The notes under the pieces are model-generated. The model was not told the DNA's origin. It saw only the letters and a list, made by a program, of their open reading frames with translations, and did no database searches. Below are positions 11,901 to 20,826 of a stretch of 64,000 nucleotides of DNA, piece after piece. How positions within the stretch are numbered: the first letter of the stretch is position 1; each line of letters begins with the position of its first letter. The DNA lies in the NCBI GenBank assembly GCA_040954595.2, contig CM082590.2, positions 10,726,001 to 10,790,000 on the forward strand, given 5' to 3'. The DNA comes from Balanoglossus misakiensis (lineage: Eukaryota; Hemichordata). Made by a program: the position numbers and the translations under genes.

Positions 11901-12666
11901 CTTGCAAGGTCCAACGCAACGTGGTGATGAGATATACAAAACACGTGACGCGCGTTTTTAATCTCAGTCGCGCGTTTCAACTCCCATGACCGCGAGATTC
12001 GACATTGAAAGAAAATATGAAACCGTCACAGCGCGTATCAGCATATTTCTCCTGACACCAGCGCCAAGTGGCCGGTCATTGACTTTGACGACTTTGGAAC
12101 ACGCCTAGTAGTAGTATACCTTGTGGACGCGCTTAATAAGATAATGTCAACTTCAAAAGCAGCGTGCGCGCGTGTGGTTAATTGCGTGATTTGTGACGCG
12201 ACAGACGTGCTCGTGTGTGTAGTACGTGTGAAAAACACAACAGTGTTTGCGTGTGCGTGTGTTGCCAGTGTTGGGTGATCACTGAAAGTTTATCTGGTGA
12301 CCGTGTTTCTCTGTTGACAGCAGTCATGCTTATACACACAGTGGATGTACAAGGCGATGAGGTTAGACTGACGTCAGACTTTTTATCAACAAAAAGCGGG
12401 TTTATTTTTGTAAACTACCTTGAGAAGAGATGTGCGCTCGGTGCGTGCAATTCTAAAATATGTGTTAACAGGGAGACCTGCATAGAGAATTGTGTTCTTA
12501 AACTCATAACTGTTTCCTTACTTTTCCTACGAGTCTAAACAACTCTCACCAAAGTAAGACAAAATACCAACAACGACAAAAGAATGAGACTTACCTGGTA
12601 CGGGGCAGACAGCGACAAGCTTAAACAAGAACATATCATGCAGGCCAGAGGCAGATATTTCACCAT
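968..12666 (-). CDS. CRHBP: corticotropin-releasing-factor-binding protein, complete seven-exon gene
   Basis: Secreted glycoprotein that binds CRF/urocortin-type peptides and limits their access to receptors. Coding exons, in transcript order: 12595-12666, 4926-5022, 2783-2940, 2407-2617, 1802-1947, 1421-1556, 968-1101. All introns are GT..AG and every phase matches (0,1,0,1,0,1). The spliced frame is 954 bp, 317 aa; the human protein is 322. A hydrophobic signal peptide opens the protein. After it there are exactly ten cysteines (58, 80, 103, 140, 181, 203, 229, 256, 283, 315), matching in order and near-spacing the ten that form five consecutive disulfides in vertebrate CRHBP. Motifs CIDML, SSGNHDNHVTFEY and the N-C-S sequon (N202) align with human CLDML, SSGKHVNRVTFEY and the known glycosylation site. 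Arg54 and Asp60 align with human Arg56 and Asp62, reported to matter for CRF binding. The start ATG has A at -3 and G at +4. Confidence 0.95.
1307..1410. promoter_or_regulatory. three perfect CRE octamers in CRHBP intron 6
   Basis: TGACGTCA occurs at 1307-1314, 1319-1326 and 1403-1410, inside the 319-bp last intron of CRHBP. The octamer is the consensus CREB/ATF site. Vertebrate CRHBP is known to respond to cAMP. Whether these sites act here is inference. Confidence 0.35.
1421..1556 (-). CDS. CRHBP: CRHBP exon 6
   Basis: Encodes residues 229-273 with Cys229 and Cys256. Acceptor TTTCAG, strong donor GTGAGT, phase 0 in and 1 out. The loop after Cys256 is longer than in human CRHBP: 26 residues separate Cys256 and Cys283, against 12 in human by my alignment from memory. 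Reading past the donor stays open to about 1227 but becomes Ser/Pro/His-rich and unconserved. Confidence 0.85.
1802..1947 (-). CDS. CRHBP: CRHBP exon 5: start of the C-terminal domain
   Basis: Encodes residues 180-228, starting PCNAV (human PCNVI). It contains Cys181, Cys203 and the N-C-S glycosylation sequon within GNCSFTI (human RNCSFSI). Acceptor TTCCAG, donor GTAAAA, phase 1 in and 0 out. Confidence 0.93.
2407..2617 (-). CDS. CRHBP: CRHBP exon 4: second half of the N-terminal CUB-like domain
   Basis: Encodes residues 110-179. FIDGW, a PPAEDHHTPL stretch (human PSSQDHPLPS), FCG with Cys140, ASQNVA (human SSQNVA) and PGAGF (human PGNGF) mark it clearly. Flanked by a TTGCAG acceptor and GTAAGT donor. 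Confidence 0.94.
2783..2940 (-). CDS. CRHBP: CRHBP exon 3: first half of the N-terminal CUB-like domain
   Basis: Encodes residues 57-109 including cysteines 58, 80 and 103 and the CIDML motif with Asp60. It runs from an ATTAG acceptor to donor GTAAGT, phase 1 in and phase 0 out. Confidence 0.92.
4628..4661. repeat. (ATCC)n microsatellite
   Basis: About 8.5 perfect tetranucleotide copies in CRHBP intron 2. Confidence 0.95.
4926..5022 (-). CDS. CRHBP: CRHBP exon 2: N-terminal linker
   Basis: Encodes residues 25-56 and the first base of codon 57. It is charged (DDLLQRERR) and carries Arg54, the equivalent of human Arg56. Donor GTAAGT, acceptor CACAG. The corresponding human segment also ends just before the first disulfide cysteine. 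An in-frame ATG lies 18 bp upstream of the acceptor, at 5038-5040. Confidence 0.88.
5073..5121. repeat. 24-bp tandem repeat carrying two CRE octamers
   Basis: The block CTCAAAACTCATGACGTCAC is repeated with a 24-bp period, placing TGACGTCA at 5084-5091 and 5108-5115. It lies about 60-90 bp upstream (minus strand) of CRHBP exon 2, where an intronic promoter could sit. No TATA box is evident. Confidence 0.5.
5816..5951. repeat. GATA/GA-rich microsatellite
   Basis: A few TAGA units grade into a long purine-only GA/GGGA tract. The Leu/Ser-rich and Arg/Glu-rich ORFs across it are artefacts of this composition. Confidence 0.95.
12595..12666 (-). CDS. CRHBP: CRHBP exon 1: start codon and signal peptide
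   Basis: Encodes 24 residues: a Lys-containing N-terminus, then a Leu/Cys/Ser-rich hydrophobic core ending SLSAPYQ, a good signal peptide with likely cleavage after Ser-Ala. It ends CAG followed by donor GTAAGT in phase 0, which fits exon 2 7.6 kb away. No other plausible signal exon was seen between the two. Confidence 0.85.
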
Positions 12667-13000
12667 CGTGATTGTATATTTGAAAGCCAGAGACGACAGT
12701 TAGTCAGGAAAAAGTTGATTTAGGATGAATCAAAGCTGTATGACAAGACTTGGCTACCTGGCGGCGTTTACAGATCTGAATCATAAGCAGTCGTTGTTCG
12801 AAGCTTTTATCTTCGAAGAAAAACGAACGCAATGAGTACGCGCATGCGCGGTTTCGCGCTACCCTCCCCGGCCCCAGGCGAGCTTGTTCATGTTGTTTCC
12901 ACGTACAAGCTTGTTAAAGAACAATTACGCCCGGGGAAAGTGAAATGACATCTGAAAATGCTGTCTTAGAAGGATTTAGTGCCGTCGGCGCGAAATAAGA
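12667..13000 (-). promoter_or_regulatory. CRHBP upstream region with NRF1-like palindrome
   Basis: This is immediately 5' of the CRHBP start codon. It contains GCGCATGCGC at 12840-12849, the consensus NRF1 palindrome, in a locally GC-rich patch. A minus-strand GATAAAAG at about 12,804-12,811, roughly 140 bp upstream of the ATG, could act as a weak TATA element. No transcription start can be fixed from sequence. Confidence 0.3.
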
Positions 13001-16000
13001 GGACATGCTTTGTCTTGTTTCTCGTCCGTTTGCCGAAAATGTCTTAAAACCTGCGTGCTTTTTTTTAGATCTTTTCCAGCTATGATCGTACAGTATTACT
13101 ATACCGACGCGTCATTGTATAGCGCATTTCACGTTGTGCGTTTCAGGCAAATCTTGAAAGTGCCCTTGTTGGGTCAGGTTACTGCCATAAAACTCCCTCG
13201 CCAACTTCTGTAACTTTTATCTGACAATACGTTAACATTAAGCGTCCACGTGACCGCGTAATGATCCAGAAGTCACCAATTTCCGGCACAATTTTGTTTC
13301 AATGAGTCTGATTTTCTGTAAATCGTTTTACAGCCTCGATTCACACCCCGCACGTGGACGTACCATGTGACTATTTCTTTGAACCACCTTTGCCTTTAAC
13401 CTCAGCATTGACAAAACTCGCTGGAAATAAGCGAGTTAGCGGATAGGTAAACGTATTAATATCAACAGGCCAAAACTGTTAAATATTACGCGTAAAACAA
13501 TTCTTTGGCGGCAGATAAAATGACTATAGTTTTGTGACGAGAAATTGAGTATTCATTTCTTTCCATCTCCAGCACCTGTTAACGTGCGATGATGCGGAAG
13601 CCAGCGGATATGCGCCCACAAGAGCGGATATCTCAGTCACGGTACAAAATGTTGTTATTTCAGAATCTGTGGATAGTACATGCTCGCGGCTTCCACCCTA
13701 TGTACATGCATGGAGATCATGTTTTGTAGGGATCATGTTTTAGATAGACAAGCCAGGGTTGGACACGCATGCGTGGACTTTTGACAGGTGCATCGCGCGA
13801 CTGTCGGGTCGTTGCGCTGAATCGGTGTCGGGTCTTTCGGCCATCGGAGGTCGTACAACGTCCTCATCAGCGGCCTACTTCTTTGGAAACAAGATCACGG
13901 TTCTGAAATCGGTGCAAACGTTAACAGAGTTGACATTTGGCGTCATCTAAATGATGTGATCTAGATGTTGTGATCTTATGAAATGTGTTTCTGGTATTCG
14001 CAGTTTTGCAATTATAGAACACTCTCGACTTTTACTTTGTTTCATGGGTCAAAGCTGTTGTATCTGTTCCATATACTTTGCAAATCTGTTCTATCTTATC
14101 GAAAGGTTATATCTTATCAATGTTTCATGTTCACTATTCCACGTTTTCTCGTGTCCGAGGGGACAGAAAGAGAGAGGGAGAGAGAGAGAGAGAGGAGGGG
14201 AGAGAGAGACAGACAGGCAGACAAAGAGAGAGAAAGACAAACAGACACAACGATGAAAGGGCCAACAAACTTGCCGATAAAACACATTATCAACGTGAAA
14301 GAATCCTTGATATTTGACCTGAAACTTCCCCCTACAACGAAATATCGACAACTCCCGTTTTACAAGAATGTTGTTTCTGATTTCAGTATCGATGATATAT
14401 AAACGACATTGAGGGTCACGTGCTGATATTTGAGTATGACGTTAACGTTTTCCTCACGCGATCAATCTTCAGGTTGTGTTCCCAATGACGTCTTTGAACC
14501 TGGAACGTTCTCCGCAGCATGTTCGATCTGGCAAGGATTCAGTTTTCCGTCTTGTTAAAAATAATACGGTAAAGGTTCGCTGTGTCTTGGTTATTTGGTG
14601 TCTTGGTTTGACGTGTAATTCTAGTCCAGCTGGGGTAATGTCACGGGGCTTGTACGGCTGGTGCCATATTGCTCGCGAGTGACTCTTATAGCAACGGTGG
14701 GGGAGGGGTGAGTGAGAGACAGGGAGAGACACACACGCACGCACAACTTAAACAGAGCTGAGAAAGACAGGCAGAGACAGAGACAGAGAGAAATGAAAGA
14801 AAGAAAGAAAACCCAATGAGGGTGAGTGAGAAGTAGAGGTGAAGAGACGGAGAAAGAGAAAAATCATCGTCCTAGTTGCACGAATTCTGGTTTCCAGCTA
14901 TACTTCTACAGCTTTCTGTAAATGTAACGGTAAATGGAAATGAATTTTACTGAGAATTAGAACGATGAGAAGAATGTTCGCGTGAAGTTGAAGGATCTCT
15001 GGCTGGGGGCGCTGTTAGGGGAGGACCGCGTTTGATTTCTGGGGAGGCGGGGGGGGGGGGGAGGATTTGAGTATGCATGCCTGCAGAGTTTGTCAGGCCC
15101 TGTTACGGTATTTTCTTTTGCCAGTCCTTTTTCTCAAGGCATTGCAGAAGAGTTTTTCCCTCTGCGACATCAGCCAACAATTCCCCAAAATTCCCCCACC
15201 CTCTTCAGAAATCAAATGCCCCCCCCCCCTAATCGAAGTTGCAACAGGTGGATAATAAAAATACATGTAATGCGACACCGTCGTTTCAAGCGAGCGGAAA
15301 AACGACCTCAGGCTGTGAACGTGTACTTTGAATTGTAAACTTGTATGAAAGAACCACCAGAGGGCGAATCTTCCCAATTTGCTAGTGGAAAATGTGGTCC
15401 CCGAGGAACACTTTTGAGTTTTTTCCGTGGAAAGCGAGAACTAGTTCAAAAAGATATGTCAGGAATCTGGATTGTTTCGTCTGCAATGCCTACTGCGAGT
15501 ACGAAGCTAAAGGCGTCGATCGTTCTGAAGAGTCGGAGACATTAATTTTGATGATTACTTTAAAACTTTGCAACTTAATTGTCGACCGGGCAACCGTGCT
15601 GTTTTACAATGGCACCCAGAAAAGACGGGAACTTACTATTACCAGGTATAGACATGTCAAATGATCTTTAATGTCGCCCTCACCGAGTTTTTTCGGGCTG
15701 CCAGTCCAGCTTTTTTCCTCAAGGCATGGCAGCAGAAAAATGTTTAAAAAAAACTATGAATGTCGCTGTGCCTGTCGATAAGGAATGGAACTTTATGTGA
15801 TTAGCGTCACGTCGCGGACGCGCATGTCAGTATTCTTCGCTATCAAATGACGTCAGACGCACTCAGGCGGCAGTTACGTATCTTACCGAGCGAGACGAGA
15901 CCTGAAGATTCCCTATCTCACTGATAGAAGATTTAGATGCAACACGTACGCTCACAAACATTTCTTTGACTTCTGAAAATAAAAAATGATCGACAACTTT

Positions 16001-16477
16001 ATTTATTGTAAAAGAAGGTTAATTTTTTCTCGTGGGATTGATACTGATGTTTTCCATGCCGAAAAAAACAGTAACTTTTCTATCATTATCAGAATAAGAC
16101 TAAATTAAATTAAAGTAAGATAGGGAATCTTTTAGTGTCTTTTCGGTCGGTCCGGATTTCAAACAACGCAGAGCAGTAATTCTGAGGTGAGTAATATTGT
16201 GTGAACCACGACAAGGGAAACTCTGGGGCGCGTTCGACGAGCTAAGCATTTTGTGAATGCTTGTGCAGGGCGCTTATTAGTCTTGCTCCAAGACTGTGTG
16301 ATTGTTTACTACATGTATCAATCGCATGTTCTGGCCATGTTACCAAACGGCGTTGTCATTTCCAGGTGATGGGCAAGCAATATTTCGGCATCCATTAAAT
16401 GTTTTTCCGAATATGTTTTTACTATTTTATTACTATTGTAATTGCTGACATTTTTCTTCTTTATTCTTGAGTCGTTT
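13001..16477. other. intergenic stretch without a supported gene
   Basis: Short ORFs here are unconserved. GA/CAGA-type microsatellites lie near 14,160-14,250 and 14,710-14,815, and runs of 11 G (15,051-15,061) and 11 C (15,219-15,229). A 14-15 bp inverted pair around TTCCCTATCT lies at about 15,905-15,919 and 16,118-16,132. A 21-nt string, TATTCTTCGCTATCAAATG plus AC, near 15,831 recurs in the 17.7-18.1 kb repeat, so this area may hold the 5' part of the decayed zinc-finger locus. Confidence 0.5.
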
Positions 16478-16930
16478 TTTTGCTCACCTGCCGTACCTCA
16501 GTGCTCTTCTGAAACTTGGCACAGACGTTGGGTGCCAATGTAGTGCATGGAACCTTTGCACGTGACCTGGTAGCTAGATCTGATCGACATTTTCAAAATG
16601 ACCTAATTTGCATATGAAGTGTGGTATTGAAATTCTTTTCTCGAACATTGTAGACCATATGACCAAGATCCTGTGTGCCAAATGTCAAGGTCCTAGGCCA
16701 TGTCAGTTTTGAGAAGATTTTTATAATATTTTTTATTTTGGCCTATATATACTTTCTATAGTTAAGCTCAGGACACCTATGATTTTTGATTTATGCCCAA
16801 TAGCTCAGAATCTGTTGGGCTGATCAACTTCAAATTTGGTGTGCAGGTACCCTACCTTCTAACAATCATTTTCAGCCCGAAAAATATGAAAATCAACTGA
16901 TTTTTTTATTAATATTTTTATCAGATTTAT
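16478..16930. repeat. suspected dispersed non-coding repeat
   Basis: The minus strand reads like the short-phrase intergenic repeats common in marine invertebrate genomes (gtgagc..., caaatttggtgtgc..., tttgcatatg). It has no ORF. Identification is by style only; a search against the host genome would show whether it is multicopy. Confidence 0.3.
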
Positions 16931-17049
16931 CCCTACACTTATACCTCTAGAGTTAAGCTATGTCAACATCTTATTGTGGCACTGTGTAATGGTCCTGGAC
17001 AGCGACTGACTATTGGCCAGTGTGCACCATGGGTCCTAGCTGCAATAAT

Positions 17050-17098
17050 TGTAGCCCTGGTGGGTTGGTTAATCGCTGACGGCTCCACCAGGGCTACA
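17050..17098. repeat. perfect 14-bp stem, 21-nt loop hairpin
   Basis: TGTAGCCCTGGTGG at 17050-17063 is followed by its exact reverse complement at 17085-17098. It may be the core of a small transposable element or a structured RNA. The loop has tRNA-A-box-like letters but no matching B box was found downstream. Confidence 0.6.
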
Positions 17099-17480
17099 AG
17101 GCGTTCCTATACTTTTGTACGTAAAAGTGCACTGAGGATCCGCAGTGCGCGGACAAGGCAAACTCTTGGGCCCATCAGCAGCGAATATCGCCTTACCGTT
17201 TGAAAATATAACCATAATCCTGCTCCCGGATAATGTTAGCAGCGTTGTAACCCCATATCGACGGACAAATGTACTCATTGCAGCTGAAAAATGACAGTTT
17301 AATCACTCGGACACAAAGATGTCACCGCCATTTTGTCTCGTATATATCTCGCAGTAATTAAAGAGGGAACTGGGGTGAAAGGGTTTATGATTCATGAAGC
17401 ATTTGATGTTCTCAATCACAGTTTGAAACCAATATTTTGTCTTACAAAACAAACACACATGTGTGATTCCCAGCCCTTTC

Positions 17481-18227
17481 ACAAGGTATGGGTGCCAGGT
17501 GTAACAGATTACGTATGTTGCATTTCTTTGTCATTTTCAAAGCTAGCTTTTACTTATCATTCAGCAACACTTTTTTGACAGATCATTGGGATTGAGTCTG
17601 AAAGGAGTCAAAACAGTGTTGAGTAAAGAAGGCTACCACAAGAGCAAAGGACAAAGAGACAGAGATCAGAGACGAAAAACCAAAGACATCTAAACCTACG
17701 GTAAAGGTGTGTATCGTATATCACTTACTTATTCTTCGCTATCAAATGACACAAGGTATGGGTGCCAGGTGTAACAGATTATGTTGCATTTCTTTGTCAT
17801 TTTCAAAGCTAGCTTTTACTTATCATTCAGCAACACTTTTTTGACAGATCATTGGGATTATCAAGGACAACGAGACAAAGACATCTAAACCTTCGGTAAA
17901 GGTGTGTATCGTATATCACTTACTTATTCTTCGCTATCAAATGACACAAGGTATGGGTGCCAGGTGTAACAGATTATGTTGCGTTTCTTTGTCATTTTCA
18001 AAGCTAGCTTTTACTTATCATTCAGCAACACTTTTTTGACAGATCATTGGGATTACCAGAAGTCAAGGACAAAGAGACAAAGACATCTAAACCTACGGTA
18101 AAGGTGTGTATCGTATATCACTTACTTATTCTTCGCTATCAAATGACACAAGGTATGGGTGCCAGGTGTAACAGATTATGTTGCATTTCTTTGTCATTTT
18201 CAAAGCTAGCTTTTACTTATCATTCAG
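17481..18227 (+). repeat. tandem cassette repeat with exon-like cores
   Basis: Four copies start at about 17,481, 17,752, 17,947 and 18,149 (offsets 271, 195, 202). Each has GGTATGGGTGCCAGGTGTAA and a shared tract ending in CATTCAG. The first three go on to CTTTTTTGACAG, an exon-like core (17582-17700, 17848-17895, 18043-18097), then donor GTAAAG. The cores encode variants of KDKETKTSKPT in one frame. The fourth copy ends at the acceptor directly before a zinc-finger exon. Core lengths 119, 48 and 55 bp are not all multiples of three, so they cannot all be spliced in one frame. Confidence 0.7.
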
Positions 18228-18395
18228 CATGAATGCAAAGTATGTGGTAAAAGTTTTGCTGAGAATGGTACCTTAACAAGGCACATGACAGTCCATACCA
18301 AATAAAAACCCCATGAGTGCGAAATATGTGGAAAATGTTACACGCGAAATGTGTACTTAAGAGCACACATCATGAGAGTCCACACCAAGAAGTAG
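18228..18395 (+). pseudogene. two-finger C2H2 zinc-finger exon with internal stop
   Basis: It begins right after CATTCAG. In one frame it reads HECKVCGKSF..LTRHMTVH, then a TAA at 18303-18305, then KPHECEICGKCY..LRAHIMRVH and TAG at 18393. Finger 1 has C-X2-C-X12-H-X3-H spacing; finger 2 has H-X4-H. The stop sits in the linker where H-T-x-E-K-P is expected, so a single GAA to TAA change would explain it. Upstream cassette sequence ending TSKPT would join in frame to HECKVCGK, as in a normal linker. Confidence 0.75.
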
Positions 18396-18542
18396 TTTTT
18401 TGCATATTTGTATTTTTGCCACTTTTGAGCTTTGAAATTTGTAAAGACAATTTTTGGTCAAGTATTTTTTTCCTTTTGGTACAAAATAGACCAAGGTTCT
18501 GACAAATTTTTCTTGTGTCATTATTTTATCACAATCCCTAAT

Positions 18543-18606
18543 GTAATGTATGTATGTATGTATGCATTTATGTTTGTACGTACGTATGTATGTACTAGTA
18601 TGTAAT
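18543..18606. repeat. (TATG)n microsatellite
   Basis: Imperfect TATG/TACG tetranucleotide run. Confidence 0.85.
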
Positions 18607-18969
18607 CTATGTATGAATTTAAAGTGTATACTGTTTGATACCATTTTGCACATCTTACATATCACAAACCCAGTGATGATAAGAAAATGAGCAGGTCATC
18701 TAAATAAGCCACTTCATTTTTTTGTACTTAGGGTCATGTTAAGTTGTCTAAATTCATTTAGGGACAAGAAATGTGTGATGCTTGAAAATGGATCAGTTTT
18801 GTAATTCAGAGCATAATTTATTGACAACAGATGCTTAGATTTTGTATCAGTTTTTTAGTCAACCTGATGGATATTTACCAACAGATGTACAAGGATGTGA
18901 GGTAATGTAAAGTCATGAAAATGGCCTGTTGTAACATACATGTACTACAATTGCTTATTTTTATTACAG

Positions 18970-19255
18970 GGATGCAGAGTAAACTACACCAGGAAAATTC
19001 CTATGAGTGCGAAGTATGTGGAAAACGGTTCACCCGAAAGGATTCTATAACAAGGCACATGAGAGTACATACCCATGATAAACCCTATGAGTGCGCAGAT
19101 GTGGAAAACGGTTCACCCGAAAGGATTCTATAACAAGGCACATGAGAGTACATACCCATGATAATCCCTATGAATGCAGGGTATGTGGAAACCGTTTCAC
19201 GAGAAATGGGGCATTAACTAAGCACTCTAGAGTCCACACCCAAGAAAAACCTGTT
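18970..19255 (+). pseudogene. C2H2 zinc-finger exon, frameshifted, about three fingers
   Basis: Preceded by TTATTACAG. It encodes [20 protein letters not shown] and [12 protein letters not shown] near-exact second copy of this finger follows with a 1-bp deletion (GCGCAGATG against GCGAAGTATG), which breaks the frame. A third finger, [19 protein letters not shown], is readable after the shift. Runs of near-identical fingers show recent internal duplication. Confidence 0.75.
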
Positions 19256-19296
19256 GGCCTGTTGTAACATACTACAATTGCTTATTTTTATTACAG

Positions 19297-19517
19297 GGAT
19301 GCAGAGTAAACTACACCAGGAAAATCCCTATGAGTGCGAAGTATGTGGAAAACGGTTCACCCGAAAGGATTCAATAACAAGGCACATGAGTGTACATACC
19401 CATGATAAACCCTATGAATGCGAAATACTCAAAGTATTTGAAAGATGGAGAATCACAAGTTTCTTTTCTTGGCGTAGAGGAGGCAAGTGCTATTTATGTG
19501 CAATAAAGAATGATTAA
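19297..19517 (+). pseudogene. duplicate of the zinc-finger exon, single finger then divergent tail
   Basis: The intron end and exon start (TTATTACAGGGATGCAGAG) repeat those at 18,961 with an offset of about 328-333 bp, so intron plus exon were copied together. One complete finger follows. After PYECE the sequence leaves the finger pattern and stops at 19515-19517. Probably a decayed partial copy. Confidence 0.65.
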
Positions 19518-19636
19518 GCATTTGCATGTAACTTTTGTGAATTTGTGTCTTTCCCACTGGGTCTTTCATAATGCCCATTTTTTCCATTGTGAATTTTCAA
19601 TCACTAATGATTGTATTATATGTATTGTTCATGCAG

Positions 19637-19795
19637 GTTTCTGATGGACGAGCAGAGACTCTGACCCAGTGTATTAAGCCATTTGCTGTAAATCAAGACA
19701 TCACACTGAATAATAGACTTGTCGGACTTGGCAGTGACGGAGCAGCTGTTATGGTAGGGGAGAGATCGGGGGTGGCGACCAGACTGAAAGAAGAG
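19637..19795 (+). CDS. hAT-transposase-like exon A
   Basis: 159 bp, phase 0 both sides, between ATGCAG and donor GTAAGT. It encodes VSDGRAETLTQCIKPF and GLGSDGAAVMVGERSGVA, the SDGAAVM..RSGVA motif of hAT-superfamily transposases and their domesticated relatives (KIAA1586/ZNF862-like proteins); the Asp is a candidate catalytic residue. There is no stop or frameshift. It lies just downstream of the zinc-finger exons on the same strand. Either a mobile-element remnant or part of a host gene with a hAT domain. Confidence 0.7.
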
Positions 19796-19930
19796 GTAAG
19801 TTCAAATGTGGTATGCATATGAAGTTGTTCATTGTTGTACTTTCCTACGCGAAACTGTTTTAAGCCAGTTATCAAACAAATTGAGTGTTGCGTTTTTACC
19901 AAAAAACAATGTGTTTTTGTTTTTCTACAG

Positions 19931-20101
19931 GTATCTAGTATAATGGTCTCTCATCATTGCATTGCCCATCGCTTGGCATTAGCTGTTGGGCAGGCGGCAA
20001 ACAGCGTGAGCTACATTAAGAAGTTCAATGATACCTTGGACTGTTTATTTCGCTTCTATGAATACTCACCAGTGAGGTCCAGCGCATTGAAGCAAATCCA
20101 G
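19931..20101 (+). CDS. hAT-transposase-like exon B
   Basis: 171 bp, phase 0 both sides, between TTCTACAG and donor GTAAAT, and it joins in frame to exon A across a 135-bp intron. It encodes HHCIAHRLALAVG, then IKKFNDTLDCLFRFYEYSPVR, which matches the region after the HC..HRLALA motif in the same hAT-like family. No downstream exon with the C-terminal dimerisation domain was found before 20.5 kb, so the gene looks truncated. Confidence 0.7.
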
Positions 20102-20204
20102 GTAAATTGCATGTTAACTTACCGGTATGCAAATCATGAAAATGTGAGGATTAAATAAGAGCTCAGCAAAGTATTGCCAGAGACTGAGTAAACCAAAGAC
20201 ATTG

Positions 20205-20275
20205 GATTTGTTTGGAATTTTTGAAATGTGTTGATTTGAATGGAATTTTTGAAATGTGTTATTGATTTGAATATA
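20205..20275. repeat. short direct duplication
   Basis: GGAATTTTTGAAATGTGTT occurs twice about 33-34 bp apart in A+T-rich DNA. Confidence 0.7.
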
Positions 20276-20508
20276 TTGTTTTGTTATTTATATAAATGTA
20301 TGGTTTTGTTGTTTAAATAAATAAATCAAACTTTCTTTGTAGTAAATAGTAATTATGTATTGCCTTGCTCATACTTCATACATTGGGTAAGATTTCAATG
20401 TTTGTCTCAATCTATGAAGTCAGCCATACTTAAATATGCAAATACATGCAAAGTACTATGTTAATTTTATGCAAATTAATATGCAAATTAGTCGCCTATC
20501 TAACATTT

Positions 20509-20826
20509 TCATCCGTGGGGAACACTGTCACTACTACTACTACTGTAGATGATTGAGTGGGTCAGGGCTGGGGGAAGGTCCACTTCCCTTATTTCATAGG
20601 ACACCAATTCGTGAAATTCAGGTGTGAGTCTGAGACAGGGGATTTCCCCTAATATTTCTTTTGAGACCCTCCTGTATCTATTTCTGGCTCTCAAGATTGC
20701 CTTTGCCACTTTCTTACCTACCCCTGGCAAGGTCTTAAGGGTCATGAGGTCACATGTGTTGATATAAACTGGACCCCTGGAGGCCCTCATGATGTGATCT
20801 ATTGGCCCTTTAAACACACTAATCAT
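20509..20826 (-). CDS. helix-hairpin-helix ORF, probably mobile-element derived
   Basis: 105-aa ORF beginning MISVFKGP. Residues about 23-50 read NTCDLMTLKTLPGVGKKVA..., with the LPGVG hairpin typical of ComEA/UvrC-type helix-hairpin-helix DNA-binding motifs. The C-terminus ends in a Ser run coded by a (CTA)n-type microsatellite. No splice partners were identified. Similar small helix-hairpin-helix ORFs occur in invertebrate mobile elements (from memory), hence the inference. It could also be a fragment of a larger protein. Confidence 0.4.
   Translation of the reverse strand: MISVFKGPIDHIMRASRGPVYINTCDLMTLKTLPGVGKKVAKAILRARNRYRRVSKEILGEIPCLRLTPEFHELVSYEIREVDLPPALTHSIIYSSSSSDSVPHG

Larger units (their letters stand above)
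5023..12594 (-). other. CRHBP: CRHBP intron 1 (7.6 kb)
   Basis: Non-coding as far as I can tell. Short ORFs on both strands (for example 6268-6648) show no family resemblance, no convincing splice sites and A+T-driven composition. The intron holds a CRE-bearing 24-bp tandem repeat next to exon 2, a GA-rich microsatellite near 5.8 kb, and a further isolated TGACGTCA at 8057-8064. I saw no RNA gene. Confidence 0.75.

Noticed and set aside
13759-14402. Several plus-strand ORFs ending in the GA-rich tract
   Set aside because: They overlap a microsatellite, have no conserved motif and no splice context.
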